The notes under the pieces: generated by a model | Databases searched by the model: none | What the model saw: the letters and a program-made list of their open reading frames with translations, nothing else | Told to the model about the DNA's origin: nothing | Translations under genes and position numbers: made by a program | Part shown: positions 54,080-61,862 of the stretch, piece after piece | How positions within the stretch are numbered: the first letter of the stretch is position 1 | Layout of the letters: the number at the start of each line of letters is the position of its first letter | NCBI GenBank assembly: GCA_964617645.1 | Contig: CAZTYE010000013.1 | Coordinates: forward strand, 35,941-99,940 | Source: JADJGC01 sp964617645 | Lineage (GTDB): Bacteria > Zixibacteria > MSB-5A5 > CAIYYT01 | DNA length: 64,000 nucleotides | Reading direction: 5' to 3'

Positions 54080-54240
54080 GCAGCGGTCAGGAAGGGAATC
54101 CTGACCGCGCAGGAATCGCGGAACGATGATTGCGCCGTCAGGACTCTGTCCTGACGGTCTGTCAGATTAATAGGTCACGCCCTCTTGGGGCGTGACTTCA
54201 ACTTGGAATTGTCAAGCCCCGAGAGGGCTTGACCTACGAA
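54080..54240. repeat. REP palindromes and GTCAAGCCC repeats downstream of RAYT
   Basis: GGTCAGG...CCTGACC (54084-54106) and CCGTCAGGAC...GTCCTGACGG (54137-54159) repeat the array hairpins. From 54174 a second family appears: GTCACGCCC..GGGCGTGAC and GTCAAGCCC..GGGCTTGACCTACG. Confidence 0.8.
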
Positions 54241-54260
54241 CGGAAAGCATGAGGTTCTTG

Positions 54261-54707
54261 ATGAAGCGCTTGAGCATACTGGCTGTCGCTCTCTTTGTGG
54301 CCTTGGCGATGGCCTGCAATAAATCATCGCCCGAAAATCCGAGTTCGAAATCTCCGGCGACACAGGCTGCCCCGGCTACTGTTCAATCACAGCAGGTCAC
54401 CCCTGACCCGGCGGCCAACCCAACCACGGCTCAGCCCGTGATTGCCAACCAGTCCACAACGGCGACCGGCATGAACCCTCCGCACGGACAGCCGGGTCAT
54501 CGCTGCGATATCCCCGTTGGCGCGCCACTCAATTCGCCCGCCGGTCCGCGTGCCACGCCGCCGGCCGGCTCACAGCCGACTGTCCAGGCGCAGCCGACCG
54601 TAACAGCGACTGCACCCGGCATGAATCCGCCGCATGGTCAGCCGGGTCATCGCTGCGATATCCCCGTTGGCGCGCCACTCAATTCTGCACCGACAAGACC
54701 GAAGTAA
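54261..54707 (+). CDS. lipoprotein with repeated GMNPPHGQPGHRCDIPVG motif
   Basis: The 148-residue product has a signal peptide with lipobox (LAMACN), a Pro/Ala/Thr/Gln-rich disordered linker, and two copies of the motif GMNPPHGQPGHRCDIPVG followed by APLNS, separated by about 40 residues; the second ends the protein. The short motif with one conserved Cys and two His is found at the C-terminus of small secreted proteins in FCB bacteria, but its function is not known to me. GAGG lies before the ATG at 54261. It is bracketed by GTCAAGCCC-type repeats. Confidence 0.75.
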   Translation: MKRLSILAVALFVALAMACNKSSPENPSSKSPATQAAPATVQSQQVTPDPAANPTTAQPVIANQSTTATGMNPPHGQPGHRCDIPVGAPLNSPAGPRATPPAGSQPTVQAQPTVTATAPGMNPPHGQPGHRCDIPVGAPLNSAPTRPK

Positions 54708-54759
54708 GTTTTGGCTCGACCGCGGCGTGTCGCATAAGAAACCCGCCCCTCATGCGCGT

Positions 54760-54870
54760 ATGTCAAGCCCAAGAGGGCTTGACCTACGCAGCTCGGACAC
54801 GTCAAGCTCCAAGTGAGCTTGTCTTACGAAGATTTGGTTTGAAAATGCCATGCCCCAAGGGGGCGCGACG
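54760..54870. repeat. GTCAAGC-type palindromic repeat copies
   Basis: TCAAGCCC-aaga-GGGCTTGACCTACG (about 54762-54786) and GTCAAGCTC-caagt-GAGCTTG (about 54809-54830), with a degenerate third copy near 54847-54867. They match the copy before the lipoprotein gene (about 54216-54238), so the gene is flanked on both sides by this family. Confidence 0.7.
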
Positions 54871-54952
54871 ACACCTTCGACTCTGCCCCGGAGATAGTAC
54901 CCTCCCTCGATACGCCTTGAGCCGGCTTAAGCCGCAAGGGGATGGGTTATCG

Positions 54953-56125
54953 CTACCGCTGCAGCATGTCATCTTCGATGTTCGGCTCGGGCGAGCGAAA
55001 GACCAAAGAGGTCAGGATGCTTGAAACCACCGCATAAATAACCAGCGCGCCGTAAATCGCATCGCTGATCGCAAATTCGTCGCGCAGAATCTGGGCAAGC
55101 ACGAGGGTGAAGATCAAAGTCGGCAGCATGGGGACCGCTACTCTCAGCGCCTTGCGAATCGGCTCGGCGAGCGCAAACCGTCGATGCGCGACGACGACAA
55201 TAACGCGCGCAGGGATGGCGAGAAAGATAAAGACCGTCGCGATCATCCAGGCGCTCGGGCCAAAATCGCCGGCGGACAAGGTCGCGCCGCTCTTGAAGAA
55301 GTAGAACGGGACGAAGAAGGAAGCGAACAGCTCAATGGAATGGAGCAAGCGATCGGACTCCTGGTTGGGGAACATCGACTTATATCGGGTAGTCACCATT
55401 CCCACGACGAAGGCGCCGACGAGGTAGTAGACGCCGATGATGCGCGTAACGGTGGCACAGACGATGGCCAACATGATGACAAAGGCAAATTCCGAGTTGC
55501 GCGCGTACGGAGCGATTTTCTTTGCGAAGAATTTGAAGAACATCGGAATCAGTAGCGTTAGAATCAGAACGACGGCGACCGAAATCAGAAAGGTTGTGAT
55601 CGATGCCGATTGCAGGGTGAAGAACATTCCCACCAACGCCAGCAATTCGGCAGAGATGGCTTTGGTCTTGACCCAATTCTGCTCTTCCGCAGCGAGGCCA
55701 AAGGTGTGAAGGGAGTCAAGGATAAATCCGGTGGACGGCGTTACTAACGCGAGCGCAAGTAAGATTGCCGGGCGGATTTCGAGCGCCAATAAGTGGTACA
55801 GCAGCATGACCGCGACAAAAAGCAGCGCGATCATGAAGATCAGGTGCTGGATCAGGATGCGGGAGTCACGACGGAGATCAGCGATGTTGACATCAAACCC
55901 CGCGTGCAGGAACAACGCTACGATGCCCAAGGTTGCGAGCAGAGAAATGGTTTGGTCGTGGTGAAAAAGGTTGAGCACCATGCCGGCGATCATCCCGAGG
56001 CCGAAGTTGGTGATCGCCGACGGGACCCGAAACCGCTGGAGGAATTTGGGCACGACGAAGAGGCAAAAGATGAGAAGGACATACGCCAACTCGGGAGACT
56101 TTAGCAAGTTTAGCATCTTCTCCAT
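54953..56125 (-). CDS. CPA2-type cation/proton antiporter
   Basis: The 390-residue polytopic protein has about 12 helices and Kef/NapA-type features: 'LGMIAGMVLNLF', 'ALFLHAGFDVNIADLRRDSR', 'LALALVTPSTGFILDSLHTFGL' and 'IIGVYYLVGAFVVGMVTTRYK'. The family exchanges Na+ or K+ for protons. No C-terminal RCK (TrkA) domain is present. It stands alone between the repeat region and rluB. Confidence 0.85.
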   Translation of the reverse strand: MEKMLNLLKSPELAYVLLIFCLFVVPKFLQRFRVPSAITNFGLGMIAGMVLNLFHHDQTISLLATLGIVALFLHAGFDVNIADLRRDSRILIQHLIFMIALLFVAVMLLYHLLALEIRPAILLALALVTPSTGFILDSLHTFGLAAEEQNWVKTKAISAELLALVGMFFTLQSASITTFLISVAVVLILTLLIPMFFKFFAKKIAPYARNSEFAFVIMLAIVCATVTRIIGVYYLVGAFVVGMVTTRYKSMFPNQESDRLLHSIELFASFFVPFYFFKSGATLSAGDFGPSAWMIATVFIFLAIPARVIVVVAHRRFALAEPIRKALRVAVPMLPTLIFTLVLAQILRDEFAISDAIYGALVIYAVVSSILTSLVFRSPEPNIEDDMLQR

Positions 56126-56590
56126 AGCTAAGCACTGTACGGCGCCTGGGAATAATCCTTCAATATCCGATCACGCGCCCTGACTGTCCCAACGTCGCGG
56201 TGTCGAGTTGAACTCCGATGCTTTTTACTGCATCCATTTAGTCTACTGTCGCTGTTTACGCAAGCGCTTTGCCTTGAGTTGGAGCGCCGGGGCCGAGTTA
56301 AGAACCGACAATCGGCATGAGTAGAAGTGAGGCCAACCCACAAGGTCCGATGCTGCGAACGACCACGCTATATCTTGAGTGTTCGATCGGTCTGTCGCAG
56401 TATAAAGGACCATTGAAGAAGTCTCTCCGTCGGTCACTATGAACGAAGTGAAGAGTCGAGTGTCATTGCGCCCTATACGCGAACCGGTTTCAGCCGGCGT
56501 CGAAGATGGGAATTACGATCAAGCCCGCTTGCAGAAGTCGCCGGCGTTGGAATGAAGGGAGTCGCTTCCTGATTGCCGGCTAATCACGGT
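56126..56590. other. intergenic stretch without recognised feature
   Basis: I see no gene, tRNA or strong hairpin in these 465 bases. Part of the stretch (about 56436-56470, GTCACTATGAACGAAGTGAAGA) recalls the CACCCTGAGCGAAGCGAAGGG type of dispersed repeat seen near 63960. Confidence 0.4.
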
Positions 56591-57310
56591 CTACGACAAG
56601 CCGACTTTGCGTTTGAGCTTGGAGAGTTCCTGGCTGGTGAGGTAGCGCCATTTGCCGGGTTCGAGGGTGCCGAGATTGATTTCGTCGAAGCGAACACGGG
56701 TGAGCGTGATCACCGGGAAGCCGACGATCTTGCACATCTGGCGAATTTCGCGCTTGCGGCCTTCCTGCAGTTCGACCGCGACTATCGTGCTGCGTTCGTC
56801 TTGATCAAGAATCTTGACTTTGGCGCGCGCGACATGGCCGTCCTCGAGGGCGATGCCGCCGTGAAAATGGCGCAGATCGTCGTTTTGCATTTTGCCGCGG
56901 ACGCGGACGCGGTAGAGTTTCTTGACGCCGTATTTGGGGTGCGCCAGACGGAACGCAAGTTCTCCGTCATCGGTCAGCAGCAGCAGGCCGTCCGAGTCGA
57001 GGTCGAGCCGGCCAACCGGGTAAACGCGCTGTTTGATGCCTCTAAGCAATCCCTGAATCGTCTTGCGCCCGAAGTCATCCTTTAAGGTAACGATGTATCC
57101 CCTTGGCTTATTGAGAGCTACATACACGTGCTCAGGCGCGCGCTCGATAAGCTTGCCGTTGACTTTGACATCGTCGATGAGTTCGTTGATGACCGTCCCG
57201 AGCTTGGTGATGACTTCCCCATTGACTGAAACTTTGCCGTCAACGATCAATTGGTCGGCGGCACGTCGCGAGGCAACACCGCAAAGCGAGAGATAACGAT
57301 TCAGGCGCAA
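56591..57310 (-). CDS. rluB: 23S rRNA pseudouridine synthase RluB-like
   Basis: The 239-residue product has an S4 RNA-binding domain ('MRLNRYLSLCGVASRRAADQLIVDGKVSVNGEVI') and a pseudouridine synthase domain with the catalytic Asp motif 'GRLDLDSDGLLLLTDDGEL' and the 'ALEDGHVARAKVKIL' and 'EGRKREIRQMCKIVGFPV' blocks. It modifies a uridine of 23S rRNA. The TTG start at 57310 lies 2 bases after scpB. The order scpA-scpB-rluB is common in bacteria. Confidence 0.9.
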   Translation of the reverse strand: MRLNRYLSLCGVASRRAADQLIVDGKVSVNGEVITKLGTVINELIDDVKVNGKLIERAPEHVYVALNKPRGYIVTLKDDFGRKTIQGLLRGIKQRVYPVGRLDLDSDGLLLLTDDGELAFRLAHPKYGVKKLYRVRVRGKMQNDDLRHFHGGIALEDGHVARAKVKILDQDERSTIVAVELQEGRKREIRQMCKIVGFPVITLTRVRFDEINLGTLEPGKWRYLTSQELSKLKRKVGLS

Positions 57311-57312
57311 GA

Positions 57313-58041
57313 TTATGATCCGGACTGATCTGGGTCTTCGGCGGAGTCGTCATCGGCGAGCAGTGGCTCGTCTGCGAAATCGGCTCCCTCGGCGATCGCT
57401 ATGCCCGGCAGCGCTTCGACATCGGTCGTCTCGTCGTCGTCCGTTTCCGACGCTGAAATCAACTGCAGCTCAGGTTGACCATCGGGATGCGATTTCGGTT
57501 TCGCCAATTCAGTGAGACGCGGCAGTTCGGCGAGGCTGTTGATACCGAAGTATTCAAGGAATTTTGCGCTCGTCCCGTAGAGCAGCGGTTTGCCGACTTT
57601 ATCGGCTCGCCCGGCGGGTTTGATCAGCTTGCGTTCAAGCAAAGTCGCCACCACGCCGTCGGCGGCAACGCCGCGAATCTGTTCGATTTCGCCTTTGGTG
57701 ATCGGCTGCTTGTAGGCGATGATGGCCAGAGTTTCGAGACCGGCCGGAGTCAAGCGCCGGTCACGTTGGACAGAAAAATACTTCTCGACCTGCACGGCGT
57801 AATCGGGAATCAGGTAGTACTGAAAGCCGCCGGCGATCTCGCGAATGCGGAAACTGTGGGCGCCGGCTGCGTATCGTTCATTGAGCTTGTCGACGATGCC
57901 TTTGACGCCGCCTTTATGGCGCGAACCGATTGCTTTCTTGAGTTCGTTTAGCGGCACCGGACGCGGCGACGAAAACAGAATCGCTTCGATCAGGCAGACT
58001 TCTTCTTCAGTATAACCCAGCGGCTTAGATTCTTCGGACAT
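57313..58041 (-). CDS. scpB: segregation and condensation protein B
   Basis: The 242-residue product has the two winged-helix domains of ScpB: 'CLIEAILFSSPRPVPLNELKKAIG', 'FRIREIAGGFQYYLIPDYAVQVEKYF', 'LTPAGLETLAIIAYKQPITKGEIEQIRG' and 'LLYGTSAKFLEYFGINSLAELP'. The C-terminal 50 residues are acidic and disordered. It forms the kleisin subcomplex with ScpA and SMC in chromosome condensation. The ATG at 58041 has GGGGAG upstream and overlaps scpA by 17 bases. Confidence 0.92.
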   Translation of the reverse strand: MSEESKPLGYTEEEVCLIEAILFSSPRPVPLNELKKAIGSRHKGGVKGIVDKLNERYAAGAHSFRIREIAGGFQYYLIPDYAVQVEKYFSVQRDRRLTPAGLETLAIIAYKQPITKGEIEQIRGVAADGVVATLLERKLIKPAGRADKVGKPLLYGTSAKFLEYFGINSLAELPRLTELAKPKSHPDGQPELQLISASETDDDETTDVEALPGIAIAEGADFADEPLLADDDSAEDPDQSGS

Positions 58042-58777
58042 AGATCTCCCCAAAATGCTGATGCTGCCGGGCCGCGATGCGCTGTAGTTTCACAAGCTCG
58101 AGCAACGCCAGAAATGTAACGACATAGTAGATGCGGCGCTGGTTTTCGAGCACGAGTTCGGTCAAAGTGGTTTCTTCCCGTGTTTCCAGGATGCCGAGGA
58201 TGTACTCGACCTGATCTTCAATCGACAACTCGAAATTCTCGACGCCGTGCGTGACCTGCTCGGTGGCAGTCTTCATGATGTCGGAAAAGGCGCGCACGAG
58301 ATCATAGAGCGTGGCGTCAATCGTGAATGTCTCCTGCACCTCCGGGCTGAGATAGCTGAAATCGCCGCGACGCAGCACCTGCCGTTCGCGAACTTCCATC
58401 AGCGCCATTTTCTCGGACGCCTCCTTGAAGCGCTTGTACTCGATCAGCGCGAGAATCAATTGTTCGCGCGGATCGTCCTCGTCGCCGTCAATATCGGAGT
58501 GCTTGGGCATGAGCAAACGCGCCTTGATGCGTATCAGCGTGGCCGCCATCAGGAGATATTCGCCGGCAACTTCGAGATTAAGCAGCTTCATCATCTTAAT
58601 GTACTCGAGATACTGGCCGGTGATGCGAGCGATGGGAATGTCATAGATGTCGATCTCTTCATTGCGAATCAAATAGAGCAAGAGATCAAGCGGCCCTTCG
58701 AAACCTTCGATTTTAACCGGGAATGAGTCCGATTCCGCAATCGGTTGGATGTCGTCAAAGAAATTGTCGTCGCTCAT
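58025..58777 (-). CDS. scpA: segregation and condensation protein A
   Basis: The 250-residue kleisin has 'FPVKIEGFEGPLDLLLYLIRNEEIDIYDIPIARITGQYLEYI', 'AGEYLLMAATLIRIKARLLMP' and the C-terminal winged helix 'VVTFLALLELVKLQRIAARQHQHFGEIYV'. It bridges SMC heads in the condensin complex. Its ATG overlaps the trpS stop by 4 bases (ATGA), so trpS, scpA, scpB and rluB form one unit. Confidence 0.93.
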   Translation of the reverse strand: MSDDNFFDDIQPIAESDSFPVKIEGFEGPLDLLLYLIRNEEIDIYDIPIARITGQYLEYIKMMKLLNLEVAGEYLLMAATLIRIKARLLMPKHSDIDGDEDDPREQLILALIEYKRFKEASEKMALMEVRERQVLRRGDFSYLSPEVQETFTIDATLYDLVRAFSDIMKTATEQVTHGVENFELSIEDQVEYILGILETREETTLTELVLENQRRIYYVVTFLALLELVKLQRIAARQHQHFGEIYVRRI

Positions 58778-59766
58778 CGCAGATGCATTTTCTCGCGGAC
58801 AATGGCCATCGTTTCCTGCGCCCGGACGCGGGCCCGTTTGGCGCCGTCTTCAAGCACGTCATTCACGAACGCCGGGTGCTTCTCAAGTTCCCGACGACGG
58901 GCGCGAATAGGTTCTAACGCTTTGTTAATCGAATCGGCAAGATGTTTTTTGTCGGCGACGCAACCAAGCTCGCCCGATTTGCAGGTGCGCTCGATGATCT
59001 CGACATCGGCAACGGGAGTGTACAACTGATGCAGCATGTAGACCGGACAGATTTCGGGACGGCCGGGATCGCCCTTGCGCAGCTTCTGCGGATCGGTGAA
59101 CATCTTCTTGATCTTATCGGAGGTCTCTTCCGGCGTTTCGGCGATGGTGATTTCATTGCCGTAGGATTTGCTCATCTTTTGTCCGTCGATGCCGGGCACT
59201 ACCGGAACTTTGGTGAGCAGCGCTTCCGGATCGGGAAAGACTTCACCAAAGATGAAGTTGAATCGACGCCCAACTTCGCGGGTCAGCTCGATGTGCGGCA
59301 GTTGATCCTTCCCCACCGGCACGTAATCGGCGCGGTAGAGAAGAATGTCGGCGGCCTGCAGCAGCGGATAGCCGAGGAAGCCGTAGCTGTCGAGGCCGAG
59401 TTTGTCGGCCTTCTCTTTGTAAGATGGCACACGTTCGAGCCAAGAAGTGGGTGTGATCATCGAAAAGAGCAAGTGCAACTCTGAATGCTCTTTGACTTGC
59501 GACTGGATGAAGATCGCGCACTTGCGCGGATCAAGTCCGGCGGCGAGATAGTCGATTGCCATCTGCACGATCTTGTCGTCGAGGTCGGCGGTCTTCTCGT
59601 AGTCGGCGGTGAGGGCATGCCAGTCGACGATGCAGCAATACATGTGGTAGTCGTTTTGCAGGCGCACCCAATTGGCAAGAGCGCCTTCAAGATTGCCGAG
59701 ATGCAAGCGGCCGGTGGGCTGCATGCCGGAGAGAATAATCTTCTGGGACATCAACGCTTCGCTCAT
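58774..59766 (-). CDS. trpS: tryptophanyl-tRNA synthetase
   Basis: The 330-residue class I synthetase has 'ILSGMQPTGRLHLGNLEGAL' (HIGH-like HLGN), 'LGYPLLQAADILLYRADYVPVGKDQLPHIELTREVGRRFN' (bases about 59260-59380) and 'DGQKMSKSYGN' (KMSKS). It charges tRNA-Trp. The ATG at 59766 overlaps the stop of the HNH gene (ATGA); an ATG at 59751 would also be possible. Confidence 0.94.
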   Translation of the reverse strand: MSEALMSQKIILSGMQPTGRLHLGNLEGALANWVRLQNDYHMYCCIVDWHALTADYEKTADLDDKIVQMAIDYLAAGLDPRKCAIFIQSQVKEHSELHLLFSMITPTSWLERVPSYKEKADKLGLDSYGFLGYPLLQAADILLYRADYVPVGKDQLPHIELTREVGRRFNFIFGEVFPDPEALLTKVPVVPGIDGQKMSKSYGNEITIAETPEETSDKIKKMFTDPQKLRKGDPGRPEICPVYMLHQLYTPVADVEIIERTCKSGELGCVADKKHLADSINKALEPIRARRRELEKHPAFVNDVLEDGAKRARVRAQETMAIVREKMHLR

Positions 59767-60269
59767 CCGACGAAAAGATATTTGTTCCAGACTTCATCGC
59801 CCTTGCGGATCAGTTGGGTGATGAATGTGAGATGACTGGGCCGGCGCGGACGGTTGCGCAGCTTCATCCCGGCTTCCTCGGGCGTGCGATTGCCCTTCTT
59901 GTTGTTACACCGTTCGCAGGCGCAGACCAGGTTCTCCCAGGTGTCGGCGCCTTTGCGAAGTTTGGGAATCACATGATCGACCGTCATGTTGCCGGAGGTG
60001 GCGCCGCAATACTGACACATGTTGTTATCGCGCTTGATGATGTTTTTCCGGTTGAGCATTACCTGCCGGTACGGCACGCGCGTGTACAATTCAAGGCGAA
60101 CGATTGAAGGTTCCTCAATCGAGCGCGTGACCGAGCGTACGCGCCGCCCGCGACGCGCTTCGACAAGGGACGCTTTGCCCAGATAAACCATGACGATAGC
60201 TCGCTTAACACTGGTCGTGATCAGCGGTTCGTAGTTCTGGTTGACGACTAAAACAGGGTCAGAAAGCAT
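59763..60269 (-). CDS. HNH endonuclease
   Basis: The 168-residue product has a N-terminal 'PVLVVNQNYEPLITTSVKRAIVMVYLGKASLVE' region and an HNH domain with zinc cysteines: 'CQYCGATSGNMTVDHVIPKLRKGADTWENLVCACERCNNKKGNRTPEE' (bases about 59870-60030). This widespread chromosomal HNH family is not linked to introns or phage; role unknown. It heads the trpS-scpA-scpB-rluB unit. Confidence 0.9.
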   Translation of the reverse strand: MLSDPVLVVNQNYEPLITTSVKRAIVMVYLGKASLVEARRGRRVRSVTRSIEEPSIVRLELYTRVPYRQVMLNRKNIIKRDNNMCQYCGATSGNMTVDHVIPKLRKGADTWENLVCACERCNNKKGNRTPEEAGMKLRNRPRRPSHLTFITQLIRKGDEVWNKYLFVG

Positions 60270-60429
60270 AGCTGCGAAACCAAGTTAGCCTGTAAGTTAG
60301 GCTGTAATCTCACAGAGTCAAACTAAAATCTTGTGAAGTGATTGCGTTTTGCGCGGGTTGTGTTGGATGTGGGTCGCGGACAATGGCGCATCCTTGGCGT
60401 GGTGATGAGGGCGCTATTGCGGCACGGTG

Positions 60430-60500
60430 AAGTCGTAGGAGCGGCTTTAGCCGCAATCTTCTGCCCAGCGAATGTCGCGACTAAAGTCGCTCCAACGGAC
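60430..60500. repeat. inverted GGAGCG-type repeat
   Basis: GTAGGAGCGGCTTTAGCCGC (60435-60454) and GCGACTAAAGTCGCTCC (about 60477-60493) are inverted copies of the 'GGAGCGactTTAGtCGC' repeat. A partial copy (TGTCGCAATCGAGGTCGCTCC) lies near 63877-63897. It fills most of the gap between the HNH and metzincin genes. Confidence 0.7.
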
Positions 60501-60560
60501 TGCATCACACCGGTGTTAGTGATCGAGAACTTCAGCGCCACGAGCTTATTGCTTGCGAAC

Positions 60561-61841
60561 TCATTCATCCTTGCCGGACTTCGCCGGCACGGTGATTGTC
60601 GCTGTGCCGACCGATGTGATTCGCAGTGGGCGATTAATGATCAGCGGTCCGGAAGATTCCGGAAATTGACCTTCGCGCAGAAAGATAACACTTCCGTTCG
60701 GCACCGCGTTTATCGCTTCACTCAGCCGGGCATACGGGAATCCACAACTGCCAGTGCGGATTACGCCGGCGTCGCTCTTGACATAAACCATTTCAGTGGT
60801 GATACACGGCTCGCTGATGAGTGGCGGCTCAGTAACGCCGCGCGCGCGCATCTCATTAAACTCGTCGGCTGTGATGCATGGGCCGGAGTCTTCGGAATTC
60901 ACCGCATTCCAATCGATAGCTGCCTGCTTTGCAAGCATCGCGAAGATCGTCGCCCATTCGTTGTAGTCGTTGGAGATGTTGCGCGTGCCGTCGTTTAGAC
61001 ACCAGAAGGAGCCAACGGTATCGTTGAGATCGCGCGCCACGACGCCGCCTATGAATCCGTTGCAGTCCCAGTCGACGGGCCGGAGAAATGTGCCGAAAGT
61101 TTCGTTGAGCGAGTTCTCGTCGATGGTGCACATCTCGCCATGCGAATAGTCGACATTCTTGAAAGTGTGAAAATTGCGATGCACCAAGCCGAGGAGTTCC
61201 ATGTTTTCCTTCACGCCCGAGAGCTGAAAGCGGTAATTCATGATGCTCGGGAAGTTCGTCTTGTAATTGTCGTCTTCGCTGCAGGCCGGACTACCGCAGT
61301 GCTTGAGGCCGAGATTGTGTCCCAACTCATGCGCCAAGGTTGCCGCTTTTTGGTAGAGCGTTCCTACCTGTCCGTCAAAGGACCCCAGCGTGACGACGAA
61401 GTCATCGCCGGGTAGCTCGGCACGGCCGCTGCTTCCCGAAGTAACGCAATCGGAACCGGCATGATCATGGCCAAAGACACAGTAGTGCCAGTTGGGAACG
61501 AACTGATGATCGTCATGGTCCTGCTTGATCCTGAGAAACCCATTGTCTGCCGTATTGCCCCAAAAGGAAAAAGGAAACTCGGGTTCAGCGCAGAGCGTCT
61601 GAACGTGGGGGATTTCGTCATCAACTTCGATGTTCGCAGTGATGCCCTGACAGGCGAACATCTGTACGACGGCGGCGATGACCTCCGGCTCGGGCTGGTG
61701 CGAATGGAGAAGCGTCCCGTCTTGCATGCGGAGTACCATGTAGTCGATTTCGATGTTGATGACGGCGCCGGCAGTTGACGTCAGGAGCGCGAATGTGAGC
61801 GCCATGAGAACTGCGCTATATTTAAGAGTCATGGCTTTCAT
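60561..61841 (-). CDS. secreted metzincin-type metalloprotease
   Basis: The 426-residue product has a signal peptide (ending TSTAGA) and the zinc site HELGHNLGLKH (about residue 170, HExxHxxGxxH) followed by a Met-turn ('SIMNYRF', about residue 200), which together define a metzincin. The N-terminal part is Cys-containing, and the C-terminal 70 residues ('CGFPYARLSEAINAVPNGSVIFLREGQFPES') look like the start of a right-handed beta-helix. The ATG at 61841 follows GAGAGGG. It lies 21 bases after the tail-fibre-like gene, with which it is co-transcribed. Confidence 0.82.
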   Translation of the reverse strand: MKAMTLKYSAVLMALTFALLTSTAGAVINIEIDYMVLRMQDGTLLHSHQPEPEVIAAVVQMFACQGITANIEVDDEIPHVQTLCAEPEFPFSFWGNTADNGFLRIKQDHDDHQFVPNWHYCVFGHDHAGSDCVTSGSSGRAELPGDDFVVTLGSFDGQVGTLYQKAATLAHELGHNLGLKHCGSPACSEDDNYKTNFPSIMNYRFQLSGVKENMELLGLVHRNFHTFKNVDYSHGEMCTIDENSLNETFGTFLRPVDWDCNGFIGGVVARDLNDTVGSFWCLNDGTRNISNDYNEWATIFAMLAKQAAIDWNAVNSEDSGPCITADEFNEMRARGVTEPPLISEPCITTEMVYVKSDAGVIRTGSCGFPYARLSEAINAVPNGSVIFLREGQFPESSGPLIINRPLRITSVGTATITVPAKSGKDE

Positions 61842-61862
61842 AATCAATTTCCCTCTCACCGT

